A stretch of DNA of 22,271 nt from Campylobacteraceae bacterium (GTDB lineage: Bacteria > Campylobacterota > Campylobacteria > Campylobacterales > Campylobacteraceae): assembly GCA_031276365.1 (NCBI GenBank), contig JAISNG010000055.1, positions 1 through 22,271 of the forward strand, written 5' to 3'. Within the stretch, counting starts at the first letter, position 1; the number at the start of each line of letters is the position of its first letter. Below the pieces are notes generated by a model. That model was not told the origin of the DNA. It saw only the letters and a list, made by a program, of their open reading frames with translations, and did not search any database. The position numbers were made by a program, and so were the translations under genes. Positions 10,126 to 16,678 of this stretch are shown here, piece by piece.

Positions 10126-10423
10126 TCTACTATTAATTTAAGATAAGATAATTAAAATCGCAGCGGCACAATTTATCACACTGCAGTCAAATTATGCAAA
10201 AACAGGACATATAATATAAAAAATGTAATAGCAGATTTGATTAAATAAAGCGGCTGAAAAAATAATAACTGCACAGCGTGAAACCAAAAAAGGATAGATT
10301 TTATACGCTTTGACTCACATAATAATTAAAAAACTATTGTAACTACAAAAACAATTTTTTAGTCTTTTTTTGTCCATTTTGCGCATTTTATAGTATATTT
10401 TTACGGTTTTGCTCTGCGTGCGC

Positions 10424-10445
10424 CGCAACTTTTAAAAAAAGTGCG
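10424..10445 (-). terminator. Stem-loop just downstream of the lipoprotein gene
   Basis: An inverted repeat pairs CGCAACTTTT with AAAAGTGCG (one bulged base, short A/T loop) 5 bp after the stop codon of the lipoprotein gene. Its position suits a transcript end. No T-run follows the stem on the minus strand, so it is not a canonical intrinsic terminator. Confidence 0.3.
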
Positions 10446-10449
10446 TTAT

Positions 10450-11154
10450 TTATCTGTAATCTATATGCCAGTCTATTGTTTTGGAACCGTATGCATTAAA
10501 CCATCGCTTCGGAGTATCCGCACCGCAATTTATCGCGTTACACCCAAATCCGCTTTCATCTGCCAGCGATATATAATTTTTAAATCTTACCTTCATATCC
10601 GTTTCGTAATTGCGCCATGCGTAAAAAAAGCTAATGGCAGACTTTACATCTCCGAATATCTCTTGAAATTTATCGGCACTTGGAACAAAACCGCCGTTGC
10701 CGTAAAGCGAAAGTTCCAGCGCATATTCATCACCTACGCGCCCAAAAACAACCTTTGCATGCATTCCGGGCTCTACGTTACATTTTTCATAAAAATTGCC
10801 AAAAGCGACATAAGTATATCCGTTCAATCTCTTTTTTAATGTCTTTACCTCATCATCTGTTATGTAAATGTAAGATATTTTACCGATTGTATGAGTAAGT
10901 GTTGCACCGCTGCTGTCAAATGTAGGGAAAAACGGATAACTTTCAACTCCGCCGCGTCCGCCATTTTTTGGCTGAACGTCAGGACAGTAAACATAGTTAC
11001 CCGCGCCATAACTGTTATTTGCCGCTTCATTACTTCCGCCGCCGCTGCATCCTACAAACAGAAATAAAACAAACAAAAAAACCAGAGGTTTGCTTATGTT
11101 AGAAATGCAATATATTAAATTTAGATTTTTTATCTTAGCTCTATAATCTAACAT
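10450..11154 (-). CDS. Predicted lipoprotein of unknown function
   Basis: This encodes a 234-residue protein that I do not recognise. The N-terminus has a hydrophobic run at about residues 23-35 (KPLVFLFVLFLFVGC) ending in a lipobox-like FVGC with Cys36. Cleavage there by signal peptidase II would leave a mature protein of about 199 residues beginning CSGGGSN, a flexible Gly/Ser/Asn-rich linker. Ser follows the acylated Cys, which in E. coli would favour the outer membrane. The mature part contains four more Cys (in YCPD, EKCN, FGCN and NCGA), which could form two disulfides in the periplasm. The ATG at 11154 is supported by an AAGG site about 8 bp upstream and a good promoter. The N-region is long (22 residues), so a later non-ATG start is possible. 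It has its own promoter and no functional link to either neighbour is evident. Confidence 0.72.
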   Translation of the reverse strand: MLDYRAKIKNLNLIYCISNISKPLVFLFVLFLFVGCSGGGSNEAANNSYGAGNYVYCPDVQPKNGGRGGVESYPFFPTFDSSGATLTHTIGKISYIYITDDEVKTLKKRLNGYTYVAFGNFYEKCNVEPGMHAKVVFGRVGDEYALELSLYGNGGFVPSADKFQEIFGDVKSAISFFYAWRNYETDMKVRFKNYISLADESGFGCNAINCGADTPKRWFNAYGSKTIDWHIDYR

Positions 11155-11185
11155 ATGAATTGCCTTGATTTAAAATTGATTCCTA

Positions 11186-11213
11186 AATATAAATCTGGCA
11201 ATTATTGTATCAA
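11186..11213 (-). promoter_or_regulatory. Sigma-70-like promoter of the lipoprotein gene
   Basis: On the minus strand, TTGATA (11208-11213) and TATATT (11186-11191) are separated by 16 bp. The -10 ends about 31 bp before the ATG at 11154. This is the best-formed two-box promoter in the window. Confidence 0.55.
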
Positions 11214-11297
11214 TCTTTATATAAAAATACTCTAATAAAATGAATTTAAATATAAAGCGGTTTTAGACACCATTTATGAGAATAAAAAATATAATCT

Positions 11298-11319
11298 GTC
11301 ATTTAAGCGCAGGAATGAT
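11298..11319. repeat. Fragment of the GTCATT...AATGAT repeat family
   Basis: A short imperfect inverted repeat: GTCATT at the left, GGAATGAT at the right. Read on the minus strand it begins ATCATTCCTGCGC, like the heads of the longer copies nearby. It is probably a decayed relative of the repeats at 11431 and 15450. Confidence 0.35.
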
Positions 11320-11383
11320 GGATGATAAATACCAGTTTTTCACAGAATAACAGAGAGATTGTCATTCCCGTAACCCTTTTACA

Positions 11384-11406
11384 TCATTCATGCGACCGAA
11401 CGACAA
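11384..11406 (+). repeat. Truncated head of the dispersed repeat
   Basis: TCATTCATGCGACC followed by GAACGACAA matches the first 23 bases or so of the copy at 15450 (TCATTCCAGCAACC then GAACGACAAG). The tail is missing, and a second, longer copy starts 25 bp downstream. Confidence 0.5.
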
Positions 11407-11430
11407 ATAAAGTGTATAATTTTTCCCTCC

Positions 11431-11497
11431 GTTATTCCTGCGACTAAACGACAAGTTTTTGAAGGAAACGCGTATCGTAAGGGGAGATGGGAATCCA
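11431..11497 (+). repeat. Dispersed palindromic-type repeat, copy B
   Basis: This element of about 67 bp has the head GTTATTCCTGCGAC, the core AACGACAAG, then CGCGTATCGTAAGGGGAG, and the tail GGGAATCCA. The head and tail ends are complementary (ATTCC against GGAAT). Copy C at 15450-15509 has the same order of blocks in the same orientation, and copy A at 111-169 is inverted. It lies between hypA and the lipoprotein promoter. Confidence 0.72.
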
Positions 11498-11590
11498 AAA
11501 AGAATTTGTAATCAGATAATATACCCAGAAGAAAAATTGACGTTTTAGAATTTGTCTTTTTGCCTTCTCTCATAATTTTATATTCTACTA

Positions 11591-11624
11591 TTTTGTCATT
11601 CCTGCCTGCGCGGGAATAACAAAA
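11591..11624. repeat. Near-perfect 34-bp palindrome
   Basis: TTTTGTCATTCC at the left pairs with GGAATAACAAAA at the right with one mismatch (C versus T), around a GC-rich centre CTGCGCG. It shares the GTCATTCC and GGAAT ends with the longer repeats. The folded RNA would be a strong hairpin about 170 bp downstream of hypA. The outer A/T arms could make it a bidirectional transcript end, but no unpaired T-run follows on either strand. Confidence 0.6.
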
Positions 11625-11792
11625 TGAAAAAATATCTGCCCTTGCGCGATGGCGCTTCTCATTTTCTCATGCAGACGTTGATATCTTGAGTATTTGCATG
11701 CAAAAAACATGTCAAAATAATATTGATTTTTATCTAAATTAAAATATCACGCCGATGAATTATTTAGCAAAAAAGTTTACGACGCAGGAATT

Positions 11793-12134
11793 TTACTCCA
11801 TCTCAAGCCGCATCAACAGCATCTCTCCGCCGTCTATAACTCTTATATCATTGCCGCCGCAGGCTTTGCATATAAATTCATTATTTTCCAATATATTTTC
11901 AGCGCCGCATGAGAGGCATTTGACGATGACTTTTTGTATATCCATAACAAGTTCTGCCTCTTCGCAGACGGTTTTGCTTTTGAATGTATCAAATGTGAGT
12001 TTCAAAAAGTGTGGTTCTATGCCGCTCAATTTGCCGATTTTGACTTCAACTTTTGTGATTTTTTGCGCGCGATTTGCCTTCGCGTTTTCTTCGCAAAGCC
12101 CTATCAGTGAATTTACAACTGAGAGTTCATGCAT
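11793..12134 (-). CDS. hypA: Hydrogenase nickel-insertion protein HypA
   Basis: This 113-residue nickel metallochaperone acts with HypB to deliver Ni to the hydrogenase large-subunit precursor in the cytoplasm. The N-terminal MHE, whose His2 binds nickel, is present. The structural zinc site is formed by two CxxC pairs, CLSC and CKAC, in the C-terminal half. The length is normal for the family (about 113-117). The ATG directly abuts the hypE stop codon (TAAATG), so it is translationally coupled to hypE. It is the last gene of the hyp operon. Behind it lies a 638-bp repeat-rich spacer with no gene I can support. Confidence 0.95.
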   Translation of the reverse strand: MHELSVVNSLIGLCEENAKANRAQKITKVEVKIGKLSGIEPHFLKLTFDTFKSKTVCEEAELVMDIQKVIVKCLSCGAENILENNEFICKACGGNDIRVIDGGEMLLMRLEME

Positions 12135-13136
12135 TTAGCAAATCCTCGGAAGCAGTTCGCCTTTTGGAGATTCTAAAAATCTGTTCGTTCCCCATGGTGA
12201 TTTCAGTATTACATGTTTGTTGTAAGAGTCCAAAATCGTACCTATGATACAAGCTTTTTTGCACTCGTCAAATTCTTTTAAGATTTTTATCGCCTCCTGC
12301 GCATCCTCTTTTTTTACGCAAAGCGCCATCGTGCCTTCATTTGCCAATTCGTAAGGCTCAAATCCGAATATCTCGCAAAGCCCCTTGACTTCGTTTGAGA
12401 TTGGGATATCTTTCTCATTTATCTCAATGCCGACATTTGAGGCTGCCGCCCATTCGTTTAAAACTGCGCTTACTCCTCCTCTTGTCGCATCTCTTATGGC
12501 TTTTGGTTTGATACCGCGTTGGAAAAGTGCAAAAATAGGCTGATAAAGCGAGGTGCAGTCGCTTTTCAAATCACCGCCCGTTTTCAACTCCTCTCTGTTT
12601 GCCAATATGCAAGCGCCGTGATTTCCTATCTCATTGGTGATTATTATCGCGTCGCCTTTACTTAAATTGTGTGAAGAGATATCTTCGCAGAGTATCTCGC
12701 CAATACCGCTTGTGTTAATGAAAATGCCGTCGGCTTTGCCTTTTGGGACAACTTTCGTATCGCCCGCAACGATTTTTGCGCCACTTTTTTCCAACTCTTT
12801 TTGCATGGAGATGACGATGCGTTCCAAATCTTCATGCAAAAATCCCTCTTCTATGATAAAACCGCAGCTTAAATAAAGCGGTTTTGCGCCGACACTCACT
12901 AAATCATTTACTGTCCCTGCAACCGCTATCTTGCCTATATCTCCGCCATTAAAAAAAATCGGCGTTACGGTAAAAGAATCCGTCGTGAAGGCAACCTTAC
13001 CGCTTGTTTGCAGTATAGCTCCGTCTTCCATTTTATTAAGTATCTCATTGCCAAAATATTTGAAAAAAAGCCCGTTTATCAGGGACTGCATCTCCTCACC
13101 GCCGCCGCCGTGGCTTAGCAAAATCTTTTTGCTCAC
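12135..13136 (-). CDS. hypE: Hydrogenase maturation protein HypE (carbamoyl dehydratase)
   Basis: This 333-residue PurM-like ATPase dehydrates the carbamoyl group passed from HypF to its C-terminal cysteine, giving the thiocyanate that supplies the CN ligands of the active-site iron. The protein ends PRIC with Cys333 as the last residue, as the mechanism requires. The N-terminal LLSHGGGGEEMQSLI and TDSFTVTPIFFNGGDIGK and the later DATRGGVSAVLNEWA are the typical family motifs. Translation appears to begin at a GTG (13136), one base after the hypD stop, with AAGGA 6 bp upstream; the start MSKKILLSHGGGG fits the family. It abuts hypA downstream. Confidence 0.96.
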   Translation of the reverse strand: MSKKILLSHGGGGEEMQSLINGLFFKYFGNEILNKMEDGAILQTSGKVAFTTDSFTVTPIFFNGGDIGKIAVAGTVNDLVSVGAKPLYLSCGFIIEEGFLHEDLERIVISMQKELEKSGAKIVAGDTKVVPKGKADGIFINTSGIGEILCEDISSHNLSKGDAIIITNEIGNHGACILANREELKTGGDLKSDCTSLYQPIFALFQRGIKPKAIRDATRGGVSAVLNEWAAASNVGIEINEKDIPISNEVKGLCEIFGFEPYELANEGTMALCVKKEDAQEAIKILKEFDECKKACIIGTILDSYNKHVILKSPWGTNRFLESPKGELLPRIC

Positions 13137-13137
13137 T

Positions 13138-14244
13138 CTAATTCCTTAAAAATTTTCCGTATTTAAAATATGCCGCGCATGCCCCTTCGCTTGAAACCAT
13201 ACAAGAGCCTACAGGAGTTTTAGGATTGCACGCTTTAGCAAATATCTTGCACTCAAACGGCTTTGCCCTGCCCTTCAAAATATCTGCGCAGATACAGAAT
13301 TTGTGGTCATCTATAGGCTTTTTTGAAAGTTTTGATGCAAATACGATTTCGGCGTCAAGTTTCGCAAACTCATCTTTCAATTTCAAAGCGCTTTTTGGTA
13401 TATCTCCGAGCCCGCGCCAGCGGAAACTCTCCCTCACCTCAAAATACTTTTCTATCAATTTTTGCGCTTTGACATTGCCCTCTTTTGCAACAACTCTTGA
13501 ATATTCGTTTTCAACTTCGCACCGACCTTCATTAAACTCTCTTGTAATGCGCAAAACACTCTCCATAACGTCGCTTGGCTCAAAACCTGAGACAACAATC
13601 GGAGTTTTATATTTTTCAACTATCGGAGTGAAAATATTATATCCGGTTATGACGCTTACATGAGAGGGTCCCAAAAATGCGTCTATATCTGCCCCCTCTT
13701 GCATAATGGTATGAATCGGCGGCGGAACAAGCACATGATTGATGTGAAAAAGGATATTTTTTATGCGCTCTTTAACGACTTTTTCTACCAAAACGGCGCT
13801 CATCGGCGTCGTCGTCTCAAAGCCTACTGCGAAAAATACGACGGTTTTATCGGGATTTTCATTTGCGATTTTGAGTGTATCAAGCGGCGAATACAAAGCT
13901 CTTATGTCGTACCCTTCGGCTCTTAAGTCCTGTAAAGAGGTTTTGCTGCCAGGAACTCTTATCATATCGCCAAGCGTTACAAGTATAATGTTTGGCTGCC
14001 TTGCAATCTCTATCGCTTCGTCTATGCGTTCTTTTGGCATGATACAAACAGGACATCCAGGACCGTGAACAAACTCTATCTGCGGCGGCAAAAGCTGCGT
14101 AAGTCCGTATTTCATGATAGCATGAGTATGACCGCCGCAAATCTCCATTATGTTGATTCTTCTTTTTGCCTCTTTTTTTATTTGAAGGCTCAAAGCTTTT
14201 ATATGTTCGGGGTTTTTGAAGGAGTTAATGAGGTCTATCGGCAA
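13138..14244 (-). CDS. hypD: Hydrogenase maturation protein HypD (Fe(CN)2CO scaffold)
   Basis: This 368-residue [4Fe-4S] protein forms, with HypC, the scaffold on which the Fe(CN)2CO group is assembled. The signatures are intact: MEICGGHTHAI, HGPGCPVCIMP, VGFETTTPM and a Cys-rich C-terminal region (KFCICAD, FECKIF, GSCMVSSEGACAAYF) that binds the cluster. The best start is a TTG at 14244, since no ATG or GTG is available nearby in frame. It is preceded at 9-bp spacing by AAGGAG, which lies inside the hypC coding sequence. hypC and hypD overlap by 20 bp, consistent with coupled synthesis of these two partners. Confidence 0.96.
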   Translation of the reverse strand: MPIDLINSFKNPEHIKALSLQIKKEAKRRINIMEICGGHTHAIMKYGLTQLLPPQIEFVHGPGCPVCIMPKERIDEAIEIARQPNIILVTLGDMIRVPGSKTSLQDLRAEGYDIRALYSPLDTLKIANENPDKTVVFFAVGFETTTPMSAVLVEKVVKERIKNILFHINHVLVPPPIHTIMQEGADIDAFLGPSHVSVITGYNIFTPIVEKYKTPIVVSGFEPSDVMESVLRITREFNEGRCEVENEYSRVVAKEGNVKAQKLIEKYFEVRESFRWRGLGDIPKSALKLKDEFAKLDAEIVFASKLSKKPIDDHKFCICADILKGRAKPFECKIFAKACNPKTPVGSCMVSSEGACAAYFKYGKFLRN

Positions 14245-14506
14245 ATCCCATGTCTCCTTCCAACTCGTCTATCGTGCCGTCCCTCATTTTTTGGGCTATC
14301 TCTTCATACAAAGCAAGACTCTCTTTTGCCTCTGCTTCGCTTATTTTACTCATCGCAAAGCCGACATGTATCAGCACATATTCGCCCATATGCACCTTTT
14401 CATCTATCAAATCAAGCGAAACTTTTCTTAAAACCCCCAAAGTCTCAACTGCAGCGTTATTGTTTTCATCTATCTCAACAACGCGCGAAGGTATCGAAAG
14501 GCACAT
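14225..14506 (-). CDS. hypC: Hydrogenase assembly chaperone HypC
   Basis: This 93-residue chaperone of the HypC/HybG family binds the large-subunit precursor and, with HypD, carries the Fe(CN)2CO moiety. The N-terminal MCLSIPSRVVEI has the essential Cys2, exposed after removal of Met. VHMGEYVLIHVGFAM is the conserved beta-barrel segment. The C-terminal helix and tail, which end DRPH, are slightly long for the family but typical of hyp operons. The gene starts 2 bp after hypB and overlaps hypD by 20 bp. Confidence 0.95.
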   Translation of the reverse strand: MCLSIPSRVVEIDENNNAAVETLGVLRKVSLDLIDEKVHMGEYVLIHVGFAMSKISEAEAKESLALYEEIAQKMRDGTIDELEGDMGFADRPH

Positions 14507-14508
14507 AT

Positions 14509-15285
14509 TTAGCCTCTCAATGTTTTTTTCAATTTAAGATAACTTATCCACTTGTCTATACCTTTTTTTGACTTGCTGTCGCACTCTATGATATCGACTT
14601 TTGGATTTAATTTCCTTGCCTCTTTTATCGCTTTTTCAACGCTAAAATCAAAATGCGGCAAAAGTTCGGTTTTGGTTATGAGCAAAATATCAGCCGCGCG
14701 GAACATCACGGGGTATTTCGCAGGCTTGTCGTCGCCCTCAGGAACGGACAAAAGCACAACGTTCAAATGTGCTCCGACATCATAACTTGCGGGACAGACG
14801 AGATTGCCCACATTTTCTATAAAAACAAAATCAAGCCCTTTTAACGGCAAATGATGCAGCCCTTCATGCACCATAAAAGCGTCCAAATGGCACGCCTGTC
14901 CTGTTGTTATTTGGTAAGCAGGTGCGCCTTTTTTGACTATCCTATCAGCATCTTGATTTGTCTCCAAATCACCCTCTATGACGCCTATTTTAAAATCACC
15001 CTCTTCTATCGTTGCCTCAAGAAGCGTTGTTTTTCCAGCGCCGGGACTACTCATCAAATTGATGGCAAAAATACCGTGTTCTTCAAAATGAGCGCGGTTT
15101 GATGCGGCTTCTTTGTCGTTGGCGTCTAAAATCTTCGTGATAACTTCGACCGTTTTCGTCTCGTTTAACTGCGGATTTGCGTGGGCGTGCTGATGAGTTT
15201 CATCATGTTCGTGGGTGTGAACGCTGCCGTCTGCATGCGTATGGCTGTGAGTATGGGAAATGGAACAGCCGCAATCTTTACACAT
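14509..15285 (-). CDS. hypB: Hydrogenase nickel-incorporation GTPase HypB
   Basis: This 258-residue GTPase, with HypA, drives nickel insertion into the hydrogenase. The N-terminus has the CxxCGC high-affinity nickel motif (C2, C5, C7) and then ten His between residues 11 and 35, a nickel-storage region absent from many HypB proteins. The P-loop is SSPGAGKTT (79-87), followed by GVIEGDLETNQDADR, IENVGNLVCPA and the G4-like ITKTELL. An AGGAG ribosome binding site lies 8 bp before the ATG at 15285 and a TATAAT is centred about 35 bp upstream. It therefore probably starts its own transcript, hypBCDEA, although it follows hypF-nikR on the same strand. Confidence 0.97.
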   Translation of the reverse strand: MCKDCGCSISHTHSHTHADGSVHTHEHDETHQHAHANPQLNETKTVEVITKILDANDKEAASNRAHFEEHGIFAINLMSSPGAGKTTLLEATIEEGDFKIGVIEGDLETNQDADRIVKKGAPAYQITTGQACHLDAFMVHEGLHHLPLKGLDFVFIENVGNLVCPASYDVGAHLNVVLLSVPEGDDKPAKYPVMFRAADILLITKTELLPHFDFSVEKAIKEARKLNPKVDIIECDSKSKKGIDKWISYLKLKKTLRG

Positions 15286-15317
15286 AATAAATCTCCTGAT
15301 TTTTATAAAAGAGTAAG

Positions 15318-15349
15318 ATTATACCAAAAAGGCGCTAAAAAACAGTATA
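15318..15349 (-). promoter_or_regulatory. Candidate promoter of the hypBCDEA operon
   Basis: On the minus strand a perfect TATAAT (15318-15323) lies 33 bp before the hypB ATG, and a second -10-like TATACT is at 15344-15349. No good -35 box is seen at the usual distance. The promoter lies between hypB and the repeat cluster, which would restore transcription after any stop caused by the repeats. Confidence 0.45.
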
Positions 15350-15407
15350 AGTCCTTTTGTTGAGATTGTTTTGGGGGAATTATCTGCTTATTATTCCGTT
15401 CCTTTTC

Positions 15408-15442
15408 GTCATTGCGAGGCATGCAGTGCCGCGGCAATCCAA
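15408..15442 (+). repeat. GTCATTGCGAG...GCAATCCA palindromic element
   Basis: The head GTCATTGCGAGG and tail GCGGCAATCCAA form an imperfect inverted repeat (ATTGC against GCAAT) around a GCATGC-containing centre. The ends resemble widely distributed bacterial intergenic palindromes of the GTCATTGCGAG type. It is the outer left member of a three-element cluster. Confidence 0.6.
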
Positions 15443-15449
15443 TCTTTTC

Positions 15450-15509
15450 ATCATTCCAGCAACCGAACGACAAGCGAAGCGCATATCGTGAGGGACGGCG
15501 GGAATCCAG
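15450..15509 (+). repeat. Dispersed palindromic-type repeat, copy C
   Basis: The head TCATTCCAGCAACC, core GAACGACAAGCGAAGCGC, then ATATCGTGAGGG and tail GGGAATCCAG line up block by block with copy B at 11431-11497. It has the same orientation as copy B and is about 7 bp shorter. It is the middle element of the cluster at 15408-15615. Confidence 0.72.
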
Positions 15510-15586
15510 ACATTAGAAATTTCAAATTTAAGTTGTTTCATGTTTTTTAATTGCAGCATTTTGATATTTCATAACGCTTCGCGTAT

Positions 15587-15615
15587 CTGGATTGCGACGC
15601 TTCGCTCGCAATGAC
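15587..15615 (-). repeat. Inverted GTCATTGCGAG-type palindromic element
   Basis: On the minus strand this reads GTCATTGCGAGCGAAGCGTC then GCAATCCAG. It is the same type of element as 15408-15442 but shorter and in the opposite orientation, so the two face each other across copy C. The element itself folds as a hairpin. Confidence 0.62.
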
Positions 15616-15680
15616 AATTTCCATTTTCGTCATTCTTACACCCTTATGCAGCGGCTAGCAATAATAAAAAAGCCTTCCTC

Positions 15681-16177
15681 TCATTTAATCGCGCAACAGT
15701 TTTCTTGCGCCATAAATTGTAAGAATTCGCAATCGCCGAGTTCGCACGTCTTTTGTCGCTCTTTTATAGTCGCCCAATAAGCCGTATGTAACCGCGCGAT
15801 TGTTGTAAGCATTCACATATATAGGATTTAATCTTAATCGCTTGTGTGAAATCTGCGATTGCTTTGCTGTAATCGCCTAATTTACCGTAAACAACTCCGC
15901 GATTGCTGTAAATGTCTGCAAGATTTGGATCTATTTTAATCGCTTGCGTATATTATTTGATTGCTTCTTGCAAGTCGCCGCGCTCGTACGCCGCTACACC
16001 GCGATCAAATGCTTCTTGGGCAGTGTTTGCACTAAAAGCAAAAGTTGATATTAAGCGAAGAGCGATTAATGTTTTTACGAGTGCTTTAAATTTAAATATG
16101 CTTGAAATTATAGAATTGGTTTGCAATTCAAACGCCGTCCTGCGATACATGAGCGCATTGGAAACAGATGCTGACAT
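15681..16177 (-). pseudogene. Decayed secreted TPR-repeat protein
   Basis: Following the reading frame through three lesions gives one coherent protein. A strong AAGGAG site precedes ATG 16177. A signal-like hydrophobic stretch (LVKTLIALRLISTFAFSA) ends near residue 49. TPR units follow: AFDRGVAAYERGDLQEAIK, then a TAA stop at 15953-15955 where a CAA codon is expected, then YTQAIKIDPNLADIYSNRG and VVYGKLGDYSKAIADFTQAI. A one-base insertion near 15829 shifts the frame to NPIYVNAYNNRAVTYGLLGD. A further loss near 15748 shifts it to CELGDCEFLQFMAQENCCAIK and the stop at 15681. It lies between nikR and hypB on the same strand, beside the repeat cluster. The intact ancestor was probably a periplasmic TPR protein of about 165 residues. 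Confidence 0.8.
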
Positions 16178-16207
16178 GCAAGCTCCTTTTAATAAAATTT
16201 TAGTCGT

Positions 16208-16621
16208 TCACGATATCGGTACTGCAGCTTTCACCAATTTTGCAAATTTCACGCCCTTTAACCCTGAAATCTTTTGCGAAAAACTCACGATATCATCAGC
16301 CAAGCCGTTTAACATTATCGTTTCAAGACAGTTTTCATGGTTTACATGTACATGTGTATTGCACATTATACGGACATTTGCGTCATGCTGGATATCCGTA
16401 ATCTTTTGAACCAAATCATTTTGATGATGCGTATATACGATGGTTAAAACACCGATAACTTCATCATATCCACCCTCCCACTCATCTTTTATCATCTTCT
16501 CTCTTATCAAATCTCTGATAAACTCACTTCTTGAAACATATCCCTGTTCAATGACCTTTTTGTCAAGCTCATCTAAAAGAGGTTCGGGAAGTGAAATCGT
16601 AAATCGTATTATTTTATCCAT
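16208..16621 (-). CDS. nikR: Nickel-responsive transcriptional regulator NikR
   Basis: This 137-residue regulator has an N-terminal ribbon-helix-helix DNA-binding domain (IIRFTISLPEPLLDELDKKV and YVSRSEFIRDLIRE) and a C-terminal ACT-like nickel-binding tetramerisation domain. The four ligands of the high-affinity nickel site can be aligned with E. coli His76, His87, His89 and Cys95 as H79, H90, H92 and C98 (HVHVNHENCLE). It lies 57 bp after hypF within the hydrogenase locus, which suggests nickel-dependent control of the locus or of nickel uptake. Its ribosome binding site is weak (AAGG about 12 bp upstream). A perfect 14-bp palindrome lies in the short upstream gap. Confidence 0.94.
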   Translation of the reverse strand: MDKIIRFTISLPEPLLDELDKKVIEQGYVSRSEFIRDLIREKMIKDEWEGGYDEVIGVLTIVYTHHQNDLVQKITDIQHDANVRIMCNTHVHVNHENCLETIMLNGLADDIVSFSQKISGLKGVKFAKLVKAAVPIS

Positions 16622-16650
16622 AGTTTGTATGCCTTAAGCGAATATTTCTC

Positions 16651-16671
16651 GTATGATAGTATTAAAATACT
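16651..16671. promoter_or_regulatory. Palindrome upstream of nikR, possible operator
   Basis: AGTATT-AA-AATACT (16658-16671) is a perfect inverted repeat inside the 57-bp hypF-nikR gap. It is directly preceded by GTATGA (16651-16656), which equals one half-site of the E. coli NikR operator (GTATGA-N16-TCATAC). The second half-site is not found at the expected spacing. The site could serve nikR autoregulation, but AT-rich palindromes also arise by chance. Confidence 0.35.
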
Positions 16672-16678
16672 TAGCATT

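Noticed and set aside
11388..11573. 61-codon open frame on the minus strand
   Set aside because: Its second half (LDSHLPLRYAF to VAGITE) is the repeat copy B read through. It is typical of spurious repeat-derived ORFs.
11361..11624. CRISPR array
   Set aside because: The repeats are few, imperfect, of unequal spacing and in mixed orientation, and no cas genes are nearby.
13226..14571. Long plus-strand frames opposite hypD, hypC and hypB
   Set aside because: They are shadows of strongly conserved genes on the other strand and encode no recognisable motif.
15592..15780. 62-codon plus-strand frame beginning MRRFARND
   Set aside because: The start is the GTCATTGCGAG-type repeat and the rest is antisense to the TPR pseudogene.
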